A DNA stretch of 64,000 nucleotides from Blastococcus aggregatus. Its GTDB lineage: Bacteria > Actinomycetota > Actinomycetes > Mycobacteriales > Geodermatophilaceae. The translations under genes and the position numbers were made by a program. This document shows, piece by piece, positions 20,767 through 32,283 of the stretch. The stretch's first letter is position 1. Every line of letters begins with the position of its first letter. The notes beneath the pieces are model-generated. The model ran no database searches and was not told the DNA's origin. It worked only from the letters and a program-made list of their open reading frames with translations. Location: assembly GCF_900221005.1 (NCBI RefSeq), contig NZ_OBQI01000003.1:620001-684000 (forward strand), written 5' to 3'.

Positions 20767-20780
20767 GTGACGAGCGTCAC
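20767..20780. promoter_or_regulatory. CRP/GlxR-like half-match upstream of ctaA
   Basis: GTGA-CGAGCG-TCAC keeps the core of a CRP-type site but lacks the outer T and A. Its centre is about 73 bp before the predicted ctaA transcription start, near a class I activator position. Confidence 0.35.
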
Positions 20781-20833
20781 CCAGGCGTGCCCGACGGCAC
20801 TCCGGCGCGAGCGGCGGGCGGGTCGCCGCCACC

Positions 20834-20839
20834 TAGCAT
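20834..20839 (+). promoter_or_regulatory. -10 box, leaderless start of ctaA
   Basis: TAGCAT followed by seven bases and the GTG start at 20847. The GGAGG between them is only one base from GTG, too close for a ribosome-binding site, so leaderless translation is the better reading. Confidence 0.55.
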
Positions 20840-20846
20840 CGGAGGC

Positions 20847-21791
20847 GTGCCGGTCCTGCCCACGTCCTTCTCCCCCGCGACCATCTCCCGCCTCGCGCTG
20901 GTCAACGCCGTCGCCAACGGCCTGATCGTCGTCACCGGCGGCGCCGTGCGGCTCACCGGCTCGGGGCTGGGCTGCCCGACCTGGCCGCGGTGCACCGAGG
21001 AGAGCTTCGTCAGCACCGACGAGCTGGCGATCAACGGGGCGATCGAGTTCGGCAACCGGCTGCTCACCTTCGTCGTGGCCGCGGCCGCGATCGCCACCGT
21101 CGTCGCCGTCTGGCGCTCGCCGCGACGGGACCTCCGACGGCTGGCCGTCGTCACCTTCCTCGGCGTCCCGGCGCAGGCCCTGCTCGGCGGCGTCACGGTG
21201 CTCACCGGGCTCAACCCGTGGACGGTGGCCGCGCACTTCCTCGTCTCGGCGGTGCTGGTCGCCCTCGCGACGACCCTCTGGCTGCGCTCGCGCGAACCCG
21301 GCGTCGGCCCGCCGCTGCTGCGCCGCCCGTTCGTCCTGCTCACGTGGGGCATCGCCGCCGCGACGGCGGCCGTCATCGTCGTCGGCACCATCGTCACCGG
21401 CAGCGGCCCGCACAGCGGCGACGTGGACGAGAACGACATCCCGACCGGCAACCGGATCGGCATCGACACCGAGCTGATCAGCCAGCTGCACGCCGACGTC
21501 GTCTTCCTGCTGCTCGGCCTGACCGTCGCGCTGCTGGTCGCCCTCTACGCCACCGACTCCCCCGACCGCGTCCGCCGGGCCGCCCGCGACCTGCTGATCG
21601 TCCAGCTGGCGCAGGGCGTCGTCGGCTACGTCCAGTACTTCACCGAGCTGCCGATCGCGCTCGTGCTGCTGCACATGCTGGGCGCGGTGCTGATCACCGC
21701 CTACACCGCGCGGCTGGTCTGGTCGGTCCGCGGCCCCGCCTCCGAGCTCCCGGTCAGCCCCACTCCCGAGAAGGCCGCCGCCACCCGCTGA
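20847..21791 (+). CDS. ctaA: heme A synthase CtaA
   Basis: A 314-aa membrane protein with about eight helices. Cys43 and Cys49 in LGCPTWPRC form the extracytoplasmic Cys pair of type-2 heme A synthases. Conserved His residues occur in WTVAAHFLVS, ISQLHADVVF and VLLHMLGAVL; the EFGNRLLTF helix carries an Asn-Arg pair where many members have His-Arg. The enzyme oxidises the C8 methyl of heme O to make heme A for aa3 oxidase. The open frame extends 34 codons upstream, but GTG at 20847 fits the family and the -10 box. ctaB for the preceding step is nearby on the other strand. Confidence 0.93.
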   Translation: MPVLPTSFSPATISRLALVNAVANGLIVVTGGAVRLTGSGLGCPTWPRCTEESFVSTDELAINGAIEFGNRLLTFVVAAAAIATVVAVWRSPRRDLRRLAVVTFLGVPAQALLGGVTVLTGLNPWTVAAHFLVSAVLVALATTLWLRSREPGVGPPLLRRPFVLLTWGIAAATAAVIVVGTIVTGSGPHSGDVDENDIPTGNRIGIDTELISQLHADVVFLLLGLTVALLVALYATDSPDRVRRAARDLLIVQLAQGVVGYVQYFTELPIALVLLHMLGAVLITAYTARLVWSVRGPASELPVSPTPEKAAATR

Positions 21792-21856
21792 CCCGCGCCG
21801 ACGAGGTGCGCTGATGCGCCGTTCCGGTCACCGGTTCGGCCTGTCCGCGCACCACG

Positions 21857-22141
21857 TCAGTCGTGCCAGACGAGGACGACCGCGACTGATCCGTCCGGCG
21901 ACTCCCAGCGACTGGCGGTGACCCGCGCGGGGGCGCTGCGCGCGTCGGCCCAGGCCGGCCAGGCGTCCTCCTCGTCGTGCCATACGAGGTGCCCGCCCGC
22001 GAGGTAGGTGACCACCGGCGCGCCGGCCTCGACCAGCGACTCGACCTCGGCCGCCGCGATGCCGTTCACGCGCAGCGAATAGGTGCGCCAGTCGAGCCCG
22101 AGCAGCTCCCCCATCCGCGCGTTGGTCAGGTCGCGCCGCAC
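21857..22141 (-). CDS. uncharacterised 94-aa protein after ctaB
   Basis: I do not recognise this protein. It is mixed alpha/beta with no membrane segment. The string VWHD occurs twice, at GGHLVWHDEEDAWPAW and at the very C-terminus (VVLVWHD). It starts (GTG) 7 nt after the ctaB stop, so co-expression with heme O synthase is likely. There is no good Shine-Dalgarno; ATG at codon 10 is another possible start. Third-position GC matches its neighbours, which supports it being coding. Confidence 0.55.
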   Translation of the reverse strand: MRRDLTNARMGELLGLDWRTYSLRVNGIAAAEVESLVEAGAPVVTYLAGGHLVWHDEEDAWPAWADARSAPARVTASRWESPDGSVAVVLVWHD

Positions 22142-22148
22142 GGTGGGC

Positions 22149-23105
22149 TCAGACGATGGCGTCGACGATGATCGCGACCATCAGCAGCGACAGGTACGAG
22201 ATCGAGACGTGGAACAGCGACATCGACTTGATGTCCCCGCCGCGCTTGATCCGGCCCAGCAGCCGGTGCGACTCGAGCACGAACCAGGCGCCGAGGAGCA
22301 CCGCGGGCACGGTGTAGCCGAGGCCGATCCCGTAGTCGGTGGCCACCGGCCACAGCAGCAGCGAGACGGCGACCGTCACGTACGCCCAGGCGACCGACTG
22401 CCGGCCGACGGAGAGCTCGCTGGTCACCACCGGCAGCATCGGGACGTCGGCGCGCGCGTAGTCGTCCTTGAACCGCAGGGCCAGCGCCCAGAAGTGCGGC
22501 ATCTGCCAGGCGAAGACGATGCCGAACACCACGACGGCCGGCCAGTCCAGGGAGCCGGTCACGGCCGCCCATCCGATGAGCACCGGAGCCGCGCCCGGGA
22601 CCCCGCCCCACTCGGTGCTGCGGCGGGTGTGCCGCTTGAACACCATCGTGTAGAGCACGGCGTAGTAGAAGATCGCCCCGGCCGCGAGCGCCGCGGCCAG
22701 CACGGTGGTGGTCGCGAGCAGCAGCGCGATCGAGGTGACCGTCAGGACGATGCCGAAGATCAGCGCCGCGCGGGGCGTGACCTCGCCGGTGACCAGCGGC
22801 CGCTTCTGCGTGCGCTGCATCAGCTTGTCGATGTCGCGGTCGAAGTAGCAGTTGAAGACGTTGGCCGCACCGGCGGCGAGCGTGCCGCCGAGCAGCGTGA
22901 ACAGCAGCAGCGACAGCGACGGCCAGCCTCGGTCGGCGAGCATCATCGCCGGCACGGTCGTCACCAGCAGCAGTTCGATGATCCGGGGCTTGGTGAGGCC
23001 CACGAAGGCCAGCACCCGGCGCCGCACGACGGCCGTGCGGCCGGTCGACGAGCGGGTGGACTCCCGGCGCGAGGCGGCGGCGGAGCGCTCCGAGAGCGCC
23101 GTCAC
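22149..23105 (-). CDS. ctaB: protoheme IX farnesyltransferase (heme O synthase) CtaB
   Basis: A 318-aa UbiA-superfamily membrane protein. FVGLTKPRIIELLLVTTVPAM opens the first helix, and NCYFDRDIDKLMQRTQKRP (85-103) holds the Asp-rich prenyl-diphosphate site; TRRSTEWGGVPGAAPVLIGW follows. It transfers a farnesyl group to protoheme to make heme O, the substrate of CtaA. The start is GTG at 23105. A strong -10 (TATAGT) lies about 100 nt upstream. Confidence 0.95.
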   Translation of the reverse strand: MTALSERSAAASRRESTRSSTGRTAVVRRRVLAFVGLTKPRIIELLLVTTVPAMMLADRGWPSLSLLLFTLLGGTLAAGAANVFNCYFDRDIDKLMQRTQKRPLVTGEVTPRAALIFGIVLTVTSIALLLATTTVLAAALAAGAIFYYAVLYTMVFKRHTRRSTEWGGVPGAAPVLIGWAAVTGSLDWPAVVVFGIVFAWQMPHFWALALRFKDDYARADVPMLPVVTSELSVGRQSVAWAYVTVAVSLLLWPVATDYGIGLGYTVPAVLLGAWFVLESHRLLGRIKRGGDIKSMSLFHVSISYLSLLMVAIIVDAIV

Positions 23106-23137
23106 AGGACGCCCTGGGACGCGGCGGCGCGCTCGCA

Positions 23138-23149
23138 GCAGTGCACTGC
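23138..23149. promoter_or_regulatory. 12-bp palindrome in the ctaB leader
   Basis: GCAGTG-CACTGC, a perfect palindrome centred on TGCA, 33 bp before the ctaB start. It lies between the predicted ctaB -10 and the gene, a repressor-like position. Confidence 0.35.
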
Positions 23150-23206
23150 AGGCCAGGCGGGAAGCACGAAGGGGCCTACTCCGAACCGGGGATGGGAACG
23201 CGGCCC

Positions 23207-23212
23207 ACTATA
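23207..23212 (-). promoter_or_regulatory. -10 box for ctaB
   Basis: Minus-strand TATAGT, one base from the TATAAT consensus and rare in this GC-rich region. No matching -35 is visible. The predicted leader is about 95 nt. The 338-nt ctaB-tkt gap otherwise holds only the two palindromes and a TAGGCT hexamer at 23259-23264 that could serve tkt. Confidence 0.5.
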
Positions 23213-23277
23213 GCCCGCGGAGGCCTCCTCCCTGGGCGCGGCTCCGGTTCCGCCCGGCTAGGCTTGATCGCGTTGAT

Positions 23278-23291
23278 GCTGCATGTGCAGC
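23278..23291. promoter_or_regulatory. 14-bp inverted repeat upstream of tkt
   Basis: GCTGCA-TG-TGCAGC, perfect 6-bp arms, about 14 bp downstream of a TAGGCT -10-like hexamer and 152 bp before the tkt start. It shares a TGCA core with the palindrome at 23138-23149. Confidence 0.4.
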
Positions 23292-23443
23292 GGGTAGGGC
23301 CGACGTCGACGACGACGCGCTCCCGGTCCGGCAACGGGCCGGAGGGGCCGCGGCCCGTCGCTGCAGACGCACGTCGTCCGCCCGGGCGCAGTCCTTTCCC
23401 CGGGCGGCCCGCCAGGCCCGACCCGAGGGAGCACCGAGCCACG

Positions 23444-25678
<2,235 letters not shown>

Positions 25679-25733
25679 TCTCCCGAGCGACCGTCCGCCA
25701 GCCGCACACGACCACGCCCGGAGGGCTCCTGTC

Positions 25734-26840
25734 ATGGCACAGAACGAGAAGCTGGCCGAACTGAGCTCGGCCGGGGTCGCCGTCTGGCTCGACGACCTGT
25801 CCCGCGACCGCATCCGCAGCGGCAACCTGCAGTCGCTGGTCGACGAGCACTCGATCGTCGGCGTCACCACCAACCCGACGATCTTCGCCGCGGCGATCAG
25901 CGGGTCGGAGTCCTACGACGACCAGCTGCACGCCCTGGCCGTCCGGCAGGTGAGCGTCGAGGAGGCGCTGCGGACCATCACCGGCGCCGACGTCCGGGAC
26001 GCCTGCGACCTGCTCGCACCCGTGGCCGACCGCCGGCCGGGTGACGGCCGGGTCTCCCTCGAGGTCGCCCCGGGCCTGGCGCACGACACCGATGCGACCG
26101 CGGCCGAGGCGGCGCACCTGTGGTGGCTGGTGGACCGGCCGAACCTGTTCATCAAGATCCCGGCGACCGAGGCCGGCCTGCCGGCCATCCGGACCTCGAT
26201 CGGCAAGGGCATCAGCGTCAACGTCACGTTGATCTTCAGCCCCGACCGCTACCGCGAGGTCATGGACGCCTACCTGTCCGGCCTCGAGGACCGGCTGGCC
26301 GACGACCCGCAGGCCGACCTGTCCGGCATCGCGTCGGTCGCCTCGTTCTTCGTGTCCCGCGTGGACACCGAGATCGACAAGCGGCTGGACAAGGCGGGGG
26401 CGGACGCCGCCCTGAAGAGCAAGGCCGGCGTCGCCAACGCCCAGCTGGCCTACCAGGCCTACGAGGAGGTCTTCTCCTCCGAGCGCTGGGCGGCCCTCGA
26501 GGCGAAGGGTGCCCGCCCGCAGCGCCCGCTCTGGGCCTCCACCGGGGTGAAGAACCCCGACCTCCCGGACACGCTCTACATCAGCGAGCTCATCGCCCCC
26601 GGCACGGTGAACACCATGCCGGAGAAGACGCTCATGGCCTACGCCGACCACGGCAGCCCGGGCACCCCGGTGCAGAAGTCCTACGACGACGCGGCCGGGG
26701 TCATGCAGGCCGTCGCCGACGCCGGCGTGGACCTCGACGACGTCTTCCGGGTCCTGGAGGACGAGGGCGTGCAGAAGTTCGTCGACTCCTGGGACGAGCT
26801 CACCGAGTCGGTGCGCACGCAGCTGGAGGACAAGAAGTGA
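25734..26840 (+). CDS. tal: transaldolase
   Basis: A 368-aa actinobacterial transaldolase. Lys141 in [12 protein letters not shown] forms the Schiff base; [14 protein letters not shown] and [13 protein letters not shown] are the other barrel motifs. It transfers dihydroxyacetone units between sedoheptulose-7-P and glyceraldehyde-3-P. ATG at 25734 has GGAGGG upstream. It lies 55 nt after tkt and overlaps pgi by GTGA. Confidence 0.96.
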   Translation: MAQNEKLAELSSAGVAVWLDDLSRDRIRSGNLQSLVDEHSIVGVTTNPTIFAAAISGSESYDDQLHALAVRQVSVEEALRTITGADVRDACDLLAPVADRRPGDGRVSLEVAPGLAHDTDATAAEAAHLWWLVDRPNLFIKIPATEAGLPAIRTSIGKGISVNVTLIFSPDRYREVMDAYLSGLEDRLADDPQADLSGIASVASFFVSRVDTEIDKRLDKAGADAALKSKAGVANAQLAYQAYEEVFSSERWAALEAKGARPQRPLWASTGVKNPDLPDTLYISELIAPGTVNTMPEKTLMAYADHGSPGTPVQKSYDDAAGVMQAVADAGVDLDDVFRVLEDEGVQKFVDSWDELTESVRTQLEDKK

Positions 26841-28441
26841 GTTTCGAGGTCCACGTCGAGGGGATCGAGGTCCCCGACGACGTCCGGAGCCGGCTCACCG
26901 CGGACGACGTCGCCGCCCGGCTGGCCCGCAAGGACGCCACCCTGTGGGGGCCGGAGGCCGAGAGCGAGGCGGCGATCCGGCTGGGCTGGCTGGACCTGCC
27001 CACCTCGTCGCGCTCCCTGGTCGAGCAGCTGGCCCAGCTGCGCGAGCAGCTGCAGGCCGAGGGCCTGGACCGGGTCGTCCTGTGCGGAATGGGCGGCTCG
27101 TCGCTCGCGCCCGAGGTGATCTGCCGGACCGCCGGGGTGCCCCTGGTCGTGCTCGACACCACCGACCCGGGCCAGGTCGCCGCCGCGATGACCGACCTCG
27201 AGCGCACCGTCGTCGTGATCAGCTCCAAGTCCGGGGGCACGGTCGAGACCGACAGCCAGCGCCGCGCGTTCCAGGCCGCGTTCGCCGAGGCCGGCCTGGA
27301 CGAAGGCCAGGTCGGGGCGCGGTTCGTCGTCGTCACCGACCCGGACTCGCCGCTGTCGGAGACCGCGGCCGCCATGGGCGCCCGTGCCGTCTTCCTCGCC
27401 GACCCGACCGTCGGTGGCCGCTACAGCGCGCTCACCGCGTTCGGTCTGGTGCCCTCGGCGCTGGCCGGCGTGGACGTCGGCGCGCTGCTGGACGACGCGG
27501 AGGAGCTGGCCGAGCAGCTGGCCCAGCCGGACAACCCGGCGTTCGAGCTCGGGCTCGTCCTCGGTGCTGCCGCCGCGCAGGGCCGCGACAAGCTCGCGCT
27601 GGCCGACACGCAGCGCGGCTCCGGGATCGAGGGCTTCGGCGACTGGGCCGAGCAGCTCGTCGCCGAGTCCACCGGCAAGGAGGGCCGCGGCATCCTGCCC
27701 GTCGTCCTCGAGTCGGCCACCGCCCCCGGGTCCGCCGCCGACGACACTTTGCTGGCCCTGGTCGGCACCGACGCGCCACCCGCGGCGCCGTCGCTGGCCG
27801 TCACCGGCCCGCTGGGCGCCCAGTTCCTGGGCTGGGAGTACGCCACGGCCGTGGCGGGCCGGGTGCTGGGCATCAACCCCTTCGACCAGCCCAACGTGAC
27901 CGAGAGCAAGGAGAACACCTCCGCGATCCTCGACGCGGGGCTCCCGGACGAGCAGCCGCTCGCGACGATCGGCGCGATCGAGGTGCGCGGCAGCGGTGGC
28001 GTGCTCGACGGCGTCGACCTCAGCGCGCACGACGGCGTCGCGCTGGCCCTCGACGCGCTGCTGGCCGCCGTCCCCGACCGCGGCTACCTGGCGGTCATGG
28101 CCTACCTGGACCGGCTCGCCGACGCCAGCGCCGCCGACCTGCGCTCCGCGCTGGCCGCCCGCACCGCCCGCGCCGTCACCTTCGGCTGGGGGCCCCGGTT
28201 CCTGCACTCCACCGGCCAGTACCACAAGGGCGGCCCGCAGGCGGGTGCCTTCCTGCAGGTCACCGGGGCGATCGGCACAGACCTCCCGGTGCCCGAGCGG
28301 CCGTTCACGTTCGGCGGCCTGCAGGCCGCCCAGGCCGCCGGCGACCGGAAGGCCCTGGCCGACCGCGGCCGGCCCCTCCTGCACCTGCACCTGACCGACC
28401 GGGCCGCGGGCATCGGCCAGCTCCTCGCCGCGCTCGCCTGA
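26837..28441 (+). CDS. pgi: glucose-6-phosphate isomerase
   Basis: A 534-aa SIS-domain enzyme of the shorter actinobacterial type found in pentose-phosphate operons. [12 protein letters not shown] and [15 protein letters not shown] are the phosphate-binding motifs, and [14 protein letters not shown] carries the family Glu region. It interconverts glucose-6-P and fructose-6-P, feeding zwf next door. The start is GTG at 26837, inside the tal stop (GTGA). Confidence 0.92.
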   Translation: MSFEVHVEGIEVPDDVRSRLTADDVAARLARKDATLWGPEAESEAAIRLGWLDLPTSSRSLVEQLAQLREQLQAEGLDRVVLCGMGGSSLAPEVICRTAGVPLVVLDTTDPGQVAAAMTDLERTVVVISSKSGGTVETDSQRRAFQAAFAEAGLDEGQVGARFVVVTDPDSPLSETAAAMGARAVFLADPTVGGRYSALTAFGLVPSALAGVDVGALLDDAEELAEQLAQPDNPAFELGLVLGAAAAQGRDKLALADTQRGSGIEGFGDWAEQLVAESTGKEGRGILPVVLESATAPGSAADDTLLALVGTDAPPAAPSLAVTGPLGAQFLGWEYATAVAGRVLGINPFDQPNVTESKENTSAILDAGLPDEQPLATIGAIEVRGSGGVLDGVDLSAHDGVALALDALLAAVPDRGYLAVMAYLDRLADASAADLRSALAARTARAVTFGWGPRFLHSTGQYHKGGPQAGAFLQVTGAIGTDLPVPERPFTFGGLQAAQAAGDRKALADRGRPLLHLHLTDRAAGIGQLLAALA

Positions 28442-28494
28442 CCGACCCGCCGCAGCGCAGTCCCACGCCGACCACGAGGACCACGAGGACGGAC

Positions 28495-30012
28495 ATGATC
28501 TCCAACCCGCTGCGCGATCCGCGTGACCGGCGGCTGCCGCGGGTTCCCGAGCCGTGCGCCCTGGTGGTCTTCGGCATCACCGGCGACCTGGCCCGCAAGA
28601 AGCTGCTGCCGGCGGTCTACGACCTCGCCAACCGCGGCCTGCTGCCGACCAACTTCGCGCTGCTCGGCTTCGCCCGCCGCGACTGGGGCGACACGGAGTT
28701 CGCCGACCTCGCCCGAGAGGCCGCCCGGAAGCACGCGCGCACTCCCTGGCGGGAGGAGGTCTGGCAGCGGCTGGCGACGAGCGTCCGCTTCGTGCAGGGC
28801 TCGTTCGACGACGACGACGCCTTCGACGAGCTCGCCGGCGCCCTGGCCGAGCTCGAGGGCAGCCACGGCATCGGCGGCAACGCGGCGTTCTACCTCTCCA
28901 TCCCGCCGGCGATGTTCCCGACCGTGCTCAAGCAGATGCAGCGCACCGGGATGGCCGAGAGCACCTCCGACCGCTGGCGGCGGGTGGTCGTCGAGAAGCC
29001 CTTCGGCACCGACCTCCCCTCCAGCCGCGCGCTCAACGAGCTGGTCGACTCGGTCTTCGGTGCCGACGACGTCTTCCGCATCGACCACTACCTGGGCAAG
29101 GAGACCGTCCAGAACCTGATGGCGCTGCGGTTCGCCAACACCCTGTTCGAGCCGGTCTGGAACGGCCATCACGTCGACTCCGTGCAGATCACCATGGCCG
29201 AGGACGTCGGCATCGGCGGACGGGCCGGTTTCTACGAGGAGACCGGAGCCGCCCGGGACGTGCTGCAGAACCACCTGCTGCAGCTGCTGGCGCTCACCGC
29301 GATGGAGGAACCGGTCGAGTTCTCCGCCGAGCAGATCCGGATCGAGAAGCTCAAGGTCCTGCGCGCCATCTCCCTTCCGGACGACCTGCGGACCTTCGCC
29401 GTCCGCGGGCAGTACGAGCAGGGCTGGCTGGCCGGTGAGCGCGCCCTCGGCTACCACCAGGAGGAGGGCGTCGACCCCCGGTCGACCACCGAGACCTTCG
29501 CCGCCGTCCGCCTCGGCGTCGAGACCCGGCGCTGGGCCGGGGTGCCGTTCTACCTGCGCACCGGCAAGCGGCTGCCGCGCCGGGTCACCGAGATCGCCCT
29601 GGTGTTCAAGCGCGCGCCGCACCTGCCCTTCGCGGACACCGACACCGAGGAACTGGGCAACAACCAGCTGGTCGTGCGGGTGCAGCCGGACGAGGGGGTC
29701 ACCCTCAAGTTCGGCTCGAAGGTGCCCGGCAGCGTCATGGAGGTCCGCGACGTCTCGATGGACTTCCTGTACGGCGAGCAGTTCACCGAGGCCTCGCCCG
29801 AGGCCTACGAGCGGCTGCTCCTCGACGTCCTGCTCGGCGATGCGACGCTCTTCCCGCGCAACGCGGAGGTGGAGGCCTCCTGGGCGGTGATCGACCCGCT
29901 CGAGGAGTTCTGGGCGGGCACGGAGCCCGATCCGTACCGCGCCGGTGAGTGGGGGCCGCGCTCCGCGGACGAGATGCTCGCCGCCGAGAAGCGCCAGTGG
30001 CGGCGACCGTGA
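28495..30012 (+). CDS. zwf: glucose-6-phosphate 1-dehydrogenase
   Basis: A 505-aa enzyme. GITGDLARKKLLPAVYDL is the nucleotide-binding start, VVEKPFGTDLPSSRALN the substrate region, and RIDHYLGKETVQN (195-207) contains the active-site His. It oxidises glucose-6-P to 6-phosphogluconolactone. ATG at 28495 has GAGGA five bases upstream. OpcA, its assembly/activation partner, is the next gene. Confidence 0.97.
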   Translation: MISNPLRDPRDRRLPRVPEPCALVVFGITGDLARKKLLPAVYDLANRGLLPTNFALLGFARRDWGDTEFADLAREAARKHARTPWREEVWQRLATSVRFVQGSFDDDDAFDELAGALAELEGSHGIGGNAAFYLSIPPAMFPTVLKQMQRTGMAESTSDRWRRVVVEKPFGTDLPSSRALNELVDSVFGADDVFRIDHYLGKETVQNLMALRFANTLFEPVWNGHHVDSVQITMAEDVGIGGRAGFYEETGAARDVLQNHLLQLLALTAMEEPVEFSAEQIRIEKLKVLRAISLPDDLRTFAVRGQYEQGWLAGERALGYHQEEGVDPRSTTETFAAVRLGVETRRWAGVPFYLRTGKRLPRRVTEIALVFKRAPHLPFADTDTEELGNNQLVVRVQPDEGVTLKFGSKVPGSVMEVRDVSMDFLYGEQFTEASPEAYERLLLDVLLGDATLFPRNAEVEASWAVIDPLEEFWAGTEPDPYRAGEWGPRSADEMLAAEKRQWRRP

Positions 30013-30076
30013 CCCGCACCCAGGGCAGGAATGGCCATTTCTGCCCCTTCGCGGCACCCCGAGCAGAGGAGCGACC

Positions 30077-31114
30077 GTGACGACGCTGTGGGACACCACC
30101 GGCTCGGCCGTGGTCAAGGAGCTGGCCGCCCAGCGGCGGACCGGCGGCGCGGTCCTCTCCGGGGTCGCGCTCACCCTGGTCGTCGTCGCGGACGAGACCC
30201 GGGTGGCCGAGGCCGAGGAGGCCGCCACCTACGCGGCCGAGATGCATCCCTGCCGGGTGCTCATCGTGGTCCGCCGGCAGATCGAGGCGCCGGTGCCGCG
30301 GCTGGACGCCGAGGTGCAGATCGGCGGTCGGCTCGGCCCGGGCGAGGCGGTCGTGCTGCGCATGTACGGGCGGCTGGCCCTGCACTCGGAATCCGTGGTG
30401 CTCCCGCTGCTGGCCGCCGACGCACCTGTCGTCGCCTGGTGGCACGGTGCGCCGCCGGAGCGGCTGGCCACCGACGCGCTGGCCGTCATCGCCGACCGCC
30501 GGATCACCGACGCCTCGCTGGCCCCCGACCCGCGGGCCGCGCTGCGCATCCGGGGCGAGGACTACGTCCCCGGCGACACCGACCTCACCTGGACCCGCAG
30601 CACCGCGTGGCGGGCCGTCCTCGCCTCGACCGTCGACTCGGTCGCCGGCCGCCGCGCCGACGCCGTGCGCATCATCGGCGGCCGGATCGAGGGCGATCCG
30701 CACAACGCCACCGCGCAACTGCTGGCCGGCTGGATCTCCTCGCGCTGCGGCTGCAGCATCGAGGTCACCGACGGCACGCAGCACGCCGGCCCCAGCGGGG
30801 TCGAATCCGTGGTCCTGCAGCTCGATCAGGACGAGGAGGTCCGGATCACCGCCGACCACCGCGGCGGCGCGATCATCTCCCAGCCCAACCGCCCCGATGG
30901 GACGGTGGCGCTGCCCGCCCGCGCGCTGGGTGACCTGCTGAGCGAGGAGCTGCGCCGGCTCGACCCGGACGAGCCCTACAGCGACGCCCTCGAGTCCGCG
31001 ACGGGGCTGACCGGGCTCACCGAGCGGTCCCCCGAGCGCGGGCACGTGTGGTTCGATCCCTCGGAGGACGACGACGAACGGGACGACACCCCGGCAGCGA
31101 GGAGCGGATCGTGA
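30077..31114 (+). CDS. opcA: glucose-6-phosphate dehydrogenase assembly protein OpcA
   Basis: A 345-aa protein of the OpcA family, known in cyanobacteria and actinobacteria to activate Zwf. MTTLWDTTGSAVVKELAAQR, AAEMHPCRVLIVVRRQIEAP and PVVAWWHGAPPE are family blocks. GTG at 30077 has AGAGGAG five bases upstream; the longer open frame would overlap zwf. It overlaps pgl by GTGA. Confidence 0.95.
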   Translation: MTTLWDTTGSAVVKELAAQRRTGGAVLSGVALTLVVVADETRVAEAEEAATYAAEMHPCRVLIVVRRQIEAPVPRLDAEVQIGGRLGPGEAVVLRMYGRLALHSESVVLPLLAADAPVVAWWHGAPPERLATDALAVIADRRITDASLAPDPRAALRIRGEDYVPGDTDLTWTRSTAWRAVLASTVDSVAGRRADAVRIIGGRIEGDPHNATAQLLAGWISSRCGCSIEVTDGTQHAGPSGVESVVLQLDQDEEVRITADHRGGAIISQPNRPDGTVALPARALGDLLSEELRRLDPDEPYSDALESATGLTGLTERSPERGHVWFDPSEDDDERDDTPAARSGS

Positions 31115-31923
31115 GCCTCTCCCCCGGCGACGAGGCAGCCCGGCGGCTGGCCGCGTCCGAACACCCGGCGCCGGACGTCGTCATCGAGCCCGACGCCGAC
31201 CGGCTGGCCCGCAGCGTCGCCGAGGCCCTGGTCGCCCGGCTGGCCGCGGCGCAGACGCTGCGCGCCACCGCCTCGGTCGTCCTGACCGGGGGCTCCATCG
31301 GCATCGCCGTCCTGGAGCACGTGGCCGCCCTGGCCGCCGAACCGGTGCGCGAGACGGTGGACTGGGGGTCCGTGGACGTGTGGTGGGGCGACGAGCGCTT
31401 CGTCCCCGCCGCTGACGACGAGCGCAACGAGAAGGCGGCGCGGCGCGCACTGCTGGACGGCGTCGGCGTGGACCCCGCGCGGGTGCACGCCATGCCGCCC
31501 TCGGACGGCTCCTTCGCCGAGCCGGAGGACGCCGCCGCCTGGTACGCCGGCGAGCTGGCCGCCGCGGCGGGCGACGACGGCGCCGTGCCGCGCTTCGACG
31601 TGCTGCTCCTCGGCATGGGGCCCGAGGGGCACGTGGCCTCGATCTTCCCGGACTCGCCCGCCGTGAGCGACGAGCGTCCGGTGTTCGCCGTCCGCGACTG
31701 CCCGAAGCCTCCGCCGACGCGGGTCAGCCTCGGTTTCGGCGCCATCGCCGCGGCGGACGAGGTGTGGCTCGTGGTCGAGGGTGAGGGCAAGGCCGAGGCG
31801 GTCGCCCGGGCGTTGTCGGGCGAGAACCCGCGGGATCTCCCGGCCGCCGGCGTGCACGGCATCCGCGCCACGAGGTGGCTGCTCGACGTGGCCGCGGCGA
31901 GCAGGCTCCCGGGACGTTCCTGA
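31111..31923 (+). CDS. pgl: 6-phosphogluconolactonase
   Basis: A 270-aa DevB-type lactonase: VVLTGGSIGIAVLEHV (phosphate loop), DVWWGDERFVPAADDERNE and LLGMGPEGHVASIFP (catalytic His region). It hydrolyses the lactone made by Zwf. The start is GTG at 31111 inside the opcA stop. Last clear gene of the pentose-phosphate operon; no gnd gene is present in the window. Confidence 0.95.
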   Translation: MSLSPGDEAARRLAASEHPAPDVVIEPDADRLARSVAEALVARLAAAQTLRATASVVLTGGSIGIAVLEHVAALAAEPVRETVDWGSVDVWWGDERFVPAADDERNEKAARRALLDGVGVDPARVHAMPPSDGSFAEPEDAAAWYAGELAAAAGDDGAVPRFDVLLLGMGPEGHVASIFPDSPAVSDERPVFAVRDCPKPPPTRVSLGFGAIAAADEVWLVVEGEGKAEAVARALSGENPRDLPAAGVHGIRATRWLLDVAAASRLPGRS

Positions 31924-32088
31924 TCCTCGATCCGTTCGTCCGGGTGCACCGGGAGCGCCACGAGCGGTGACGGCGGGCCGTGCCCGTCGGCGGTGGACGA
32001 CGGAAGGCGCTGTCGTGCGTGCCGGGCAGCCCCCACCCTGACGCTCACGAGGCCGGGAGCCCCCGGCGCCGGGAGGAGGGGTCCGCCC

Positions 32089-32280
32089 ATGACCACCACC
32101 GAGCAGCGCACCGCGACGATCCTGCCGACGCCGCGTCCCGGCGCAGCGGACGACCTCGTCACGCTGGGGACGACCACCCCGGCGCCGGCCACCCCCGGAC
32201 GCGCCGCACCCCGGGCGCGGCCGCCCCGCTACTACTGGGACGTGGCCGCCGCCGCGTGGCGCACGCGCCACGCGGACTGA
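32089..32280 (+). CDS. small uncharacterised protein (63 aa)
   Basis: I do not recognise it. It is Thr/Pro/Ala-rich, low-complexity, and ends in RPPRYYWDVAAAAWRTRHAD, the only ordered-looking part. ATG at 32089 is preceded by GGGAGGAGG at a long spacing. Nearly every codon ends in G or C, consistent with real coding. Its stop lies 3 bases from the rbpA stop on the other strand, leaving no room for a terminator. The 165 nt before it show nothing else. Confidence 0.5.
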   Translation: MTTTEQRTATILPTPRPGAADDLVTLGTTTPAPATPGRAAPRARPPRYYWDVAAAAWRTRHAD

Positions 32281-32283
32281 ACG

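Noticed and set aside
21792-21856. Terminator between ctaA and the 94-aa gene
   Set aside because: Only a 5-bp repeat (CCGGT-C-ACCGG) with a 1-nt centre; too weak to call.
23141-23443. N-terminal extension of transketolase
   Set aside because: Open by lack of stops only; contains the ctaB promoter and a palindrome, and the family N-terminus begins after ATG 23444.
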